The notes under the pieces were generated by a model that saw only the letters and a list, made by a program, of their open reading frames with translations, was not told where the DNA came from and did no database searches. A stretch of DNA of 64,000 bases, taken from Metaphire vulgaris. Taxonomy: Eukaryota; Annelida; Clitellata; Crassiclitellata; Megascolecidae. This document shows, one piece after another, positions 12,161 to 21,000 of this stretch (its first letter is position 1; each line of letters starts with the position of its first letter). The translations under genes and the position numbers were made by a program. The stretch covers positions 618,501 to 682,500 of the forward strand of contig JACLAT010000043.1 in NCBI GenBank assembly GCA_018105865.1, read 5' to 3'.

Positions 12161-12400
12161 TCACAACATGTTAAATGAATGATTAAAGCTTGATGATAGA
12201 TCACTTAAATAGCCAAGACGGCGCACTTTGGCTGCAGAAAATTCTTTAGCAGTATCGGCAACATCTATTTTAGTGAAGTATTCACCAATTTCAATTGAGA
12301 GAATGGCTAAGTCAGTTAATTGTTCTTGGCTCATCGACGACCTTAAATAGTGTTTATAACTTTTAATCGCGAGAAACGTCTGTCTCCAGATGCCAAATGC
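12161..12400 (-). pseudogene. hAT transposase C-terminus (ZMYM/TTF-type family)
   Basis: The minus frame ends IKSYKHYLRSSMSQEQLTDL, AILSIEIGE, ARRL-like VRRL and a stop. The pattern LKLIKxYLRSxMxQERLxxLAxLSIE is typical of the end of ZMYM1-like hAT transposases. The upstream part of the open frame is read-through of GGGCCC repeats. Confidence 0.6.
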
Positions 12401-12542
12401 CCAGTGGTTAAAGTGGTCTGTTGGCGGTGCCGGGGCCCTACGCTGTGAAAACCTTGAGCCCGGGATATATTTGTCGGGGCCGATCGGTGAGTTGCCGGGG
12501 CCCATAACCGAGGTGTCGGGGCGGGGCCGGGCCCTGGCGGGG

Positions 12543-13596
12543 CCGGTATAACGAATTAAAATGAATCCCCCTAAAGATGAATCCCCAGTCATTTTTCTAC
12601 GTGTAATAAAGACTCCCCACCTCTTTATTCTACGAAGAATATTAACTCCCTCTGAATTATAATAACTCCCCTATAGTGATATGCAGTAAAATATGAATTA
12701 ATATGAATCACCTCATTATTACAGGTGGAATAATGAACTCCACCTCAGTATTACACGTATAATAAAGAATCCCTATGTAGATTTTCTACTCCCCTAAATT
12801 TTTTGCTCCAAATGTCGAAAGTTGACTATCAACTTTATTAAACTTGGGGATTCGACTATTCCTGCAAACACTTCTACACGCGATTTCGGAATAATGTTAG
12901 AATTCCCACTTTTTGGGACAAATCATACAAATAGCATCTGTACGGTAGAAGGTAGCTCACTGTTCTAGAATGTCTGTCTGTCTGACTGTCCGTCCGTTTT
13001 GTTGCTTGTCTGTCTGTCTGTCTGTCTGCCTGCCTGTCTGTCTGTCTGTCTGTCTGTCTATAGATTTGCCCGTAGTGAGGAAAAGAAGGCGAAGGCAAGA
13101 AGATCAAAGTAGTTCAAACGAAACATTCAAGCGATCCTGGCACTACACAAACCACAAGGCTAATTATCACTAGAGTACGTATCTGGACAAGAAGAAGACT
13201 GCGTAATGCTAACATAATTATAATCGGTCAGACTCTGCCTTTGAAGATTTTACGGGATTAGTAACATTTCATGCATATCCCTACACTTGCGTAAATACTG
13301 TCTTCGTTAACAAATCCTTATATTATATGTTTTTGGTGAAGACTTTTTCCGCAATTAATGTTTAATTACTTGTTTTCACTAATTACGTATTTCCATCTAT
13401 TTTCTTTTGGCACAGTTTCATATCTGATGACTCAATTTATATATATATTTTACTGCATATCACTATAGGGGAGTTATTATAATTCAGAGGGAGTTAATAT
13501 TCTTCGTAGAATAAAGAGGTGGGGAGTCTTTATTACACGTAGAAAAATGACTGGGGATTCATCTTTAGGGGGAGTCATTTTAATTCGTTACACCGG
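12543..13596. mobile_element. fold-back structure with 152-bp inverted arms
   Basis: Arm 12543-12694 and arm 13445-13596 are reverse complements with about two mismatches. Shared blocks include TAACTCCCCTATAGTGATAT and GACTCCCCACCTCTTTATTC. A 750-bp spacer holds a (CTGT)n microsatellite and nothing recognisable. No target duplication was found; GGGCCC-rich repeat lies against both outer edges. Confidence 0.75.
12966..13060 (+). repeat. (CTGT)n microsatellite
   Basis: About 22 tetranucleotide units with variants (CTGC, CCGT). Frames on both strands over it are artefacts. Confidence 0.9.
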
Positions 13597-13599
13597 GCC

Positions 13600-14430
13600 C
13601 TGGCGGGCCCCGTCCTACTTTAAACACTGGCCATAACTTCTTACAGGAATGTAAACATTGTTTTCAAAGCTATTGTTAAATTTGGAAAAATTTAGCACAT
13701 AGGCCTGCATACATATTGTACAGTATGATTAATATTATTGCGACTCGTTGTATTTTTTTAATGTCCGAGTCGCTCTGGGCTTAAATTGCGTTTTGCGATA
13801 CTCTACACCGGACAGTTTTTCTCGCTGCGTGATTAAAATATTAACTAAAGTTTCTAACTTTTTAATAAATTTAATACAAAGTAACACCGATCTGAAGTCT
13901 GTAACTGTGTCAACCGCCAAACATTAAAAGTTTAATTTTGTCTTCAACGATTGGCCAGAATTAATTTACGTTGTTGCCACGATGTTGTGACGTCACTGCT
14001 GTAGGCGTCGCTGTCTGACCTTGCTATAGGAATAGGATGCTTGCAGCGCGTGGTGTTGGTGGTTTTTGTTTAATTTTCTCAGTGTGACTAAGTCGGCAAT
14101 AACCCAAGATCAAAGTGTGCTACAAAGTGACGTCGCCTATATTTTTAACGAGGTCATTTTGCCGCCCCCTTAACATTTGCCGCCCTAGGCAACCGCCTAG
14201 TTTGTCTATCCCACGAGTCGCCCCTGAGTGTAGGTTATATTAATTTAAAACTACGAGCTGAGCCGGAAGTCATCCACGAACAGTGAGACAATACAGTAGG
14301 CCTATTTAGAATTATTCGAAATAAGTCATAGGAAACTCTTTTTGATTGCTTCACTTCGAATTCCAGTTTACAATGCATAGGCCCTAAGTCTGCGAAATGT
14401 GAATCAAGTTCAATTACAGTATCCAATTAT
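13600..14430. other. no supported gene; short dispersed repeat at 14150-14230
   Basis: An unrecognised minus frame at 13735-13920 has no family match. The block GCCGCCCTAGGCAACCGCC near 14170 looks like the end of a dispersed element. Confidence 0.4.
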
Positions 14431-14434
14431 AACT

Positions 14435-14565
14435 AGGGCTGCAAATTTCTCGCGGAAAACGTGAGTTTCACGAATTTTCGCATCTGCCGAGGATATTTTC
14501 ATCATGTCGCGAATCACCAGGATTTTTGCAGATTTCAATTTTCGCACTAGTCTCGGCTTATAAAT
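14435..14565 (-). repeat. dispersed repeat, also at 18588-18735
   Basis: Reverse complement shares AGTGCGAAAAT, ATCTGCAAAAATC and GATTCGCG with 18588-18670, just upstream of the GTPase start. Confidence 0.5.
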
Positions 14566-14744
14566 GAATCATTTAAAGTTGAATTTCATGCATATTTTCG
14601 TTGTGTCTATGCTTTGGCGTCATCACTGCACCACTCATTGTTGGTTATCTACGATTGCCGTTTAAAATTTGCCCGTGTCACAGCTCCCTTCTGTCAACCT
14701 TATGCGAACTTTTCCCATACTTGTGTTTGACATGGCAAAGATGA

Positions 14745-15000
14745 ATATGCACATAAGTCACGAGTTTTTTTCATAATCCGTGGTTTGAAGATGACATAGG
14801 CCTACAAACAGAAACTGAACTGCGTAAATACCTTTCAAGTGTTGATGATCTGAGAGAAAGTCATATTCTGATAGAATTTTGGTTTTCAGGGGCACAGCAA
14901 TTTCCAAAACTTTCAGACATTGCGCTGATATGTTTGAAGGTGCCATATAACGGAGTTGCTACTGAGCGATCCTCTAGTCTTTGCTCTGACGTGTTAATGG
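14745..15000 (+). pseudogene. hAT transposase C-terminal dimerisation region, relic
   Basis: Plus translation gives ETELRKYLSSVDDL, FWFSGAQQFPKLSDIALICL and VPYNGVATERSSSLCSDVL. This is the W-x-n-FP-L-A-L...P-x-x-S/A-ERxFS signature of hAT transposase C-termini, with the SSA motif changed to NGVA. No terminal repeats located. Confidence 0.65.
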
Positions 15001-15202
15001 TGACAACTTGGCGATATAGGCCTACAGCATGATATACCAGAATTTTTGAGAACTTTAAATGGTTTTACTTCTAATCTCGATGATATTTCATTTGTGGTCT
15101 CGTACTAGTTTGTTATACAGGCCTATGATTTGAAAAATATGTGTGTTTCACACAAACAATCGACTTCTGGAGTATTGTACACGTATATGGAGTGTTATAT
15201 TA

Positions 15203-15612
15203 GGGGCTGTCCATTAATTATGTCAACAATTTTTGGCAAATTTTTGACCCCCCCTTGTCAACAACTGTCAACTTTCAGTTACCCCCATAATTACGTCAAA
15301 AACTTTTGACCCCCCCCCAAGATCAATGGCAGGTCCCAATAACAAGGTCATTATTTTCTGCGGCGATGGCCATTTTCCCCTGTTTTGCTCATCGAGTGTC
15401 AAAATGTGGTGGTATGACCTTTTTGAACCTTTTTGCTATGCTTTTTTCCATTATAATAAGTAGTATTCTATGAAATTTCCTATTTTTTATTATTTGTAAA
15501 AAGTGAAATTGTTGACGTCAACTTCTCTTGACTCCCCCCTCCCCTGTCAACAACTGTCAAACTTTTTCAAACCCCTCCCCCTAAATTATTGACGTAATTA
15601 ATGGACAGCCCC
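15203..15612. mobile_element. MITE with GGGGCTGTCC termini, TTA target duplication
   Basis: The ends are inverted: GGGGCTGTCCATTAATTA at the left and TAATTAATGGACAGCCCC at the right. TTA flanks both sides (15200-15202, 15613-15615). C- and T-rich interior, no coding. Related to 50956-51356. Confidence 0.75.
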
Positions 15613-15614
15613 TT

Positions 15615-16165
15615 AGGCAATACACGATGCCGAGAATTCGCAACGAATTTTGCCCTGTGTTCGCTATTAGGCCGCAAATTTTAACACTATAATTAGTGAG
15701 TTCTTTGCATGTGCTGAATACCGATGGGGTCATAAATGACCCCAAGGTAAACCTTAGTTTTCAGCAATCTTCTTTCAAATTTATTTGCTAAAGGTGCAAA
15801 ATACTCGCTGATCAGCATTGTTAAAACAATAATTTATAATGCAACATCAATTATTGTTAAGTGCACTGCACTGGCATAAAGCTTAATAAAGACTTCCACG
15901 GTGTGATGAAAACAATATCAAGACAGTACTCATTTGCATGGGATAGCCTACATACAATTTCTGAATGTTCGTTACAAGCATCGTTGTAGACGACTGTCAC
16001 GGGCCAACGTCTTGCCATTCGTTTCGCCTTATATTTTCCCAACTCTAGAATGATCATGTAACAACGCTTCTTTAAAGATACTTGTAAGCTATATTGGCCT
16101 GAGAATATAAGAGCAGATTATTTTCAAACCGTGCTTCCTCACGTACAGAGGTCTTAATGATCCCA
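15615..16165. other. no supported gene
   Basis: AT-rich; the minus frame 15857-16057 has no recognisable family or splice context. Confidence 0.5.
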
Positions 16166-16169
16166 TTTG

Positions 16170-16487
16170 TCCACTTCAGATTAGATCTGCTCGCTCTTTA
16201 AAAATCTACTTCAATTGAGCGCCGTACTTTCCTCCGATCAAGTAAACGAGCTCAACTGCTATTCCTTTCACCGGCTAAAACAGCCAAGCTCGGCGACAGA
16301 TTAGCATCGCGAGACAACCCGATCTTATGAAATGCCCAACCTGACTTTATAACTAAAGCCGACACAACAGCGTTGTTCATGAAAAGCCTCAAGTCCCATA
16401 TGTTTCATCATTCTTATGCATGGTGATTCATGTCAAAACGCCCTTGACTTTGGTCTACCAGGCATACGGCGCTATATAAGTTGCCTC

Positions 16488-16490
<3 letters not shown>
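16170..16490 (+). mobile_element. LINE 3' end fragment with (TAA)n tail
   Basis: The plus strand encodes SPAKTAKLGDRLASRDNPIL, WNAQPDFITKADT and SLKSHMFHHSYAW, parallel to KTAKFGDRSVSRGNPRLWN in the LINE at 31155. The 3' UTR ends GGCGCTATATAAGTTGCC and runs into (TAA)n. Confidence 0.7.
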
Positions 16491-16521
<31 letters not shown>

Positions 16522-16632
16522 GTAATAATAATAATAGTAATAATAATAGTAATAATAATAGTAATAATAATAATAATAATAATAGTAATAATAATAATAG
16601 TAATAATAATAGTAATAATAATAATAATAATA
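16491..16632 (+). repeat. (AAT)n microsatellite with AGT interruptions
   Basis: About 47 units forming the LINE tail; poly-Asn and poly-Ile frames over it are artefacts. Confidence 0.9.
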
Positions 16633-16639
16633 CCAATAT

Positions 16640-17140
16640 GTGGCGTTAGCGCGAAGTAGAATCCCGCCATCATCAAACTGCTTATCGAGCCATGACTGAG
16701 CTGTGGCAAGCTGTCACTAAGTATATACTGATGCATTTATTCGTAACTACAAAGCCGCACAGGACAGAGACGAATGGAGGAGTTGAACTCAAATTACAAT
16801 AGACACCAACGGTTATTGCACTCATGAAGAAGAATGAGGATGGTGATGATGAGGAACAATTGCCTAGTTTGATGAAAGGTTCATTACTGATTAAGTATTT
16901 GTGCTCTTCTTAACGCTTTTGTGCGTCTATAAACACTTTGGTTTCTGTAAAACCAGTTAGTAATTACTTATGTGCTACGAATTCATAAAATTGCAAGTCA
17001 ATTTCTGAGATGAATTCTTTAGTTTGCCCACTAAATTGCCAATGCTATATTAAGAATTGCAATATATTTAAGAATAAAGTATGAAACTGCATTTCACGTA
17101 ATTCGACGTGTTCTTCCTTGGCAGATTTGGAGTCAGGCTA
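16640..17140. other. no supported gene
   Basis: Unique-looking AT-rich DNA without a convincing exon. Confidence 0.5.
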
Positions 17141-17153
17141 ACCCCCTGATGGC

Positions 17154-17433
17154 GCTTCAAAAAGTCAAAAGTCAAAGTTCTTCCCGAACCTCATGGGCTC
17201 ATAGGGCGGCGCTGATCTCCGTTGCTATAGCCCTCAGCCAGGCGTGCAATGCCACGGATACGGGGCTAGTGTATCGCGTAGCGTACCTGTTTGACTTATC
17301 GCAGGGATTTTTACCACTGCTCCTCATTTTACGACAGCGAAAAAGGCTGTCGACCTTTAGGGCTCCTGCGGGACTCAAACCCGCGACCTCCTGCTCCATC
17401 ACCCAACGTTGTTACCCCTCTGTTAACTTGCCA
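17154..17433 (-). mobile_element. tRNA-derived SINE, complete, with 11-bp target duplication
   Basis: Flanked by the perfect direct repeat CCCCTGATGGC (17143-17153 and 17434-17444). On the minus strand the head has a tRNA-like GATGGAGCAGGAGGTCGCG followed by a B-box GGTTTGAGTCC. The tail holds GGAGATCAGCGCCG and ends in (TTTGACT)n. The GGAGATCAGCGCCG block is shared with the 5S-type SINEs at 17466-17685 and 58061-58377. Confidence 0.8.
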
Positions 17434-17465
17434 CCCCTGATGGCTCTTAGTCATAGAAAAACTTG

Positions 17466-17685
17466 GTAAAAAAGGTAAAGGTAGTCCCATACTCGAACGA
17501 GCGTAGGGTTTCCGGCGCTGATCTCCGGTACTAGGCAAGCAGCGACGCAGGTGGCTTACGCCATTAATCTAGAGTAGGTTGCCATTACTTTCTCTAGACC
17601 TGCGTTTTACCTTCGCAGCTTAGCGCTGCTACCAATTTATCGACGCCTAAGCGATGAACGGCTTGGTTGGCCGCCGGCACCACAG
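17466..17685 (-). mobile_element. 5S-type SINE, 5' truncated
   Basis: Reverse complement of the body of 58061-58377: GGTAGCAGCG, GTAATGGCAACCTACTCTAGA, GGAGATCAGCGCCGGAAACC and the GGGACTACCTTTACC end. Only the last about 20 bases of the 5S-like head remain (GTGGTGCCGGCGGCCAACC). Confidence 0.8.
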
Positions 17686-17689
17686 AAAA

Positions 17690-18580
17690 ACTTGAGCCAG
17701 AGATAAATGGGCAAGGTACAATCCGCAACTGGACGCCTTGACGGAGTGTCATTGTGGGCGGTCTTCACACTTTATCTGAAGTCCATTTGTTATTGAAGGA
17801 TAATGCAAATAACGAGTATTCCTTGCACTATTTGACCTCAGATGGCATCTTGCAGTAGACTACCATATATAAAACGCGCAGACAAATTTTAAAACGTTAA
17901 AACGCTTTATTAGAAATAGGCGCTTTTACATCTAGGTATATAGTAGCCTATACAATTATGTGCGCAGACCAGTTCTTGCTAGTATGACATTCTTCAAACC
18001 ACGCAATGTTCTCGCAGGCAAACGCATGGGTTATGTTCTGTATATTCTACATTGCCACGTGAAACACACGACAAGTACGGGAAAAGTTCGCATCAGGTTG
18101 ATGGAGACGATATGTGCCACGCATGGGCGTAGTGTGCCAAAGGCTAAGTATGACCTTAGCCATATGCGGTAGCAGCGGCACACAACTGTGGACGGCGAAT
18201 TTTGAGAAATGCACACAAGTTGTGACGCAACTGATGGCGGTAAATTTTGAGAAGTGACGACCTTGTTTTTGCTTGTCAGGAGACTTTCAGATTTTCGGGA
18301 GTTAGTTTTAAGTGACGACCTCTTTTGCTTGTCAGAAGATTTTCTAGAGTTAATTTTAAGGGGCGCGCGCCATCAATATCTTTCTTTTGTTCCTGGGGCG
18401 GCGGATATAGACATGGGCCGGGTCGTCAAAAGTGTACGCTTGGCCTCTGGTGCCACGGCAATCTTCGCACTTGTACGACCAAATTAAACGACAAACGATA
18501 ATCAGCGATGAGAGTAAGTCATCGATGACATCAGAGCACAAACACAAACATACAAATGCATGAAATTCAACTTGAAATTT
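17690..18580. other. no supported coding; upstream flank of the GTPase
   Basis: Contains two copies of the dispersed motif GACAAGCAAAA (minus strand, near 18265 and 18330). Any 5' UTR exon of the GTPase would lie here or further left, but none can be pinned down. Confidence 0.4.
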
Positions 18581-18776
18581 TCCGTGCGAAACCAGAGTGC
18601 GAAAATCGGAATCTGCAAAAATCGCGGCGATTCGCGGCATGATTAAAAAATTCGCGGCCGTTGCGCAATTTTGTGAAGATTGCTGCAAAAAATGCACGGC
18701 CCCTCTGGTGATTGGCATTAATGCTTTGCAGAAATTCCGCATCAAATTGATCTATATTACATAATTTTATTTTAAG

Positions 18777-19910
18777 ATGGCTTATAACGGTGAGGAAATA
18801 CTTCATGCGCTGGGACTAAGCGATTATTACCCATCAAAACTCAGCTACATGAATGCCACAACGATACGAACACATGGTGAAACTATTGAAAACAGTACCA
18901 ACTACGGTTTAAAACTTGTAAACCATCTTTTGAAATGTGACTACAAAGAACTCGAAAAAATCACAACAAAACACAACGAAGTCAACATCAGTGAAGATGC
19001 TGCAAGTAAAACCGATACATCAAAAAGGTTTGCTTATTCAAAGAACCGAGTGTCTGCAAGGAAGAAGTTATTACATCCCATGGATGTCATGACAATTCTT
19101 TTAAGTTGCTGTGATGTAATTCTCAGACAGATATTAATAGAGAAATTGGTTTCAGTCCGAGTAAGCGTCCCTATTATACTTCCTTCGGTACGAATTAATG
19201 GATCATTGCCAGTGATATTAAACTGGTCTCTAAAAAATCTTTCAGCAGAAATATCGGATAACAAAGTAGGACATAAATATCTGATTCATGTTTCAAATCC
19301 GATTATATCATTTATGCGGATTGGCAGTCTACACAGATCAAAATCCAAGTTACTTAGTACCTTTATAACTAAAACTAACCAAGCGGTGTTTTACCATCGC
19401 GAATGTCAAAACGCTTTAGCCAAACGAGGCCCATCGAATGGCACTGTCGAGCTTGCATGGTTTCAATCGTCAGACAATTCTGACGAAGACTTTCAATTCA
19501 ACTGCAAATTGTTTACGATCCTGAATTTAAGAGGTGATGCTAGAGAATTTCCAAATGAGACACAATTTTTGTACGAATCCTCTTCACTTGTGGTCATTAT
19601 GACAGATTCAGTGGATTCTCTGTCCCAGTGGCATGACGAAGTTCATGATAAAATCTGTTGGAAAAGAAGCAAAATAGTAATCGCAATTGTATCAGAGAAA
19701 GCTAATGAATATGATCTCGAATTGGATACATTTACTCAAAATTGCCCATTTATTGATCATGTCATAGACATAACAACTGATTCTAAAGATGAACGGCCCA
19801 TGACGTTTTTGGAATGGAGAAGTAATTTGAGGGGGATATTTGGAAAATTTCTTAGTGAATACAAGGATAAATGTTTCGCTCTTGAAAATATTTTTTCAAA
19901 TGCAGAATCA
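18777..19910 (+). CDS. very large GTPase (GVIN/URGCP family), N-terminal segment
   Basis: First frame of a giant GTPase gene. The protein opens MAYNGEEILHALGLSDYYPS; a short LGLxxYYPxKL segment is how GVIN (interferon-induced very large GTPase) and URGCP N-termini begin. Family hallmarks follow: LLSCCDVILRQILIEKLVSV (about residues 108-127), VSVPIILPSVR, SFMRIGSLHRSKSKLLSTF (about 181-199) and LNLRGDAREFPNETQFL (about 250-266). The start is chosen because a TTTTATTTTAAG acceptor-like run sits directly before ATG, as when an untranslated exon joins a giant coding exon. The frame runs to 19958, but the next segment is in another frame, so the real break is near 19890-19915 (poly-T run at 19891-19896). 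Family membership is firm; activity is unknown. Confidence 0.85.
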
Positions 19911-21000
19911 TGGGGTACCTCTTGGAAGATAGCACTCAGAGTTTTGAGAATAGCATGAGCATTGCGGATTCATTTGTAAAGTCTATCTCTATAAAGAAGT
20001 TACCACCACCAGCAATCATTCCTTTGCAAGGAGAGCCGCTGAAAATGCTGTCAGAACTTCAGAAAAAGATTAGACGGAATACTGCGAGCGAGAACGAATC
20101 AACAGAAAGCTTTGTAAATCGCTTACAAAACGAAATAAAGAAACAACGAAGGCAGCAATGCGAAACGATTTGCAAATTAACCGATTTTGAAAAGAATTTT
20201 TACAAGATACTGCGCGATCTGAGAGGCAATGACCTCATGATAACCCTCATGCTTGTAAAACTAGGATTAAATAACAATTATGACATCACTGGCCAAGCAC
20301 CTGGATTGGAAAGAATTATCTGCGAGCTTGGTCAAATGTTTGAAGCTGTACATTTTAATGATAACCAATCCGAAACTGGTTCTACGATGAACATGTCAGA
20401 ATTATTTATGTCACTTTCTGAGATTCGAGATTTTGCTCTGAGAGCCGCCGAATTGTTACTTCTAGGCCAGCCATTAGAACTGTTAGATGGAACCGCTTCC
20501 TATGTTCCAATTACTTGGATCCAAGAAGTTTTCAATAGAGTAGCTGAACTAACAAAAAATGGGAAAGTATTTGTACTAAGCGTCATCGGCGTTCAAAGCT
20601 CCGGTAAGTCAACTTTGCTTAACGCTTTGTTTGGTTTAAATTTTCCAACAAGTGCTGGAAAATGCACATCTGGGCTCTATTGTCACCTGTTGCCAATAGA
20701 TAAAACAGCCATTAAAAGCGAATGTGAATATGTGATGATTCTGGACGCTGAAGGCTTTAGAGCCCCTGAATTTGTGGAAACATCAACCGAACGTGATAAT
20801 GAGATGGCGACATTCATCGTGGGATTGTCTGACCTAACAATCGTGAACATTGACGGAGAAAATTGGAGTGACATGAAAGACATACTTCAGATTGTGGTGC
20901 ATGCGTTGCTTCGAATAAGACAGACAAAGAACAAGATTGAATTTATGCCCAGCTGCGTCTTCGTGTATCAGAAAATTTCCGCTCCTGATTTTCGTGAGAA
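19886..21000 (+). CDS. very large GTPase (GVIN/URGCP family), GTPase segment
   Basis: Second frame of the same gene. A basic, helical linker (LQGEPLKMLSELQKKIRR; KKQRRQQCE) precedes a VLIG-type G domain. Numbering from the ATG at 19910: the P-loop GVQSSGKST is at about residues 227-235, the Walker-B-like DAEG at about 279-282, then the diagnostic RDNEMATFIVGLSDLTIVN. The frame stops at 21002-21004 (GAG AAA TAA), while the next segment is open from 20998 in another frame, so a one-base loss at the AAATAAA run is the simplest reading. GTP-binding residues look intact. In other animals these proteins are cytosolic and several are induced by interferon or infection; function here is inferred from family only. 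Confidence 0.88.

Noticed and set aside
19880..19920. Programmed -1 frameshift at the ATTTTTTC run in the GTPase
   Set aside because: The in-frame codons do not form a canonical X-XXY-YYZ heptamer; a one-base indel or sequencing error is simpler.
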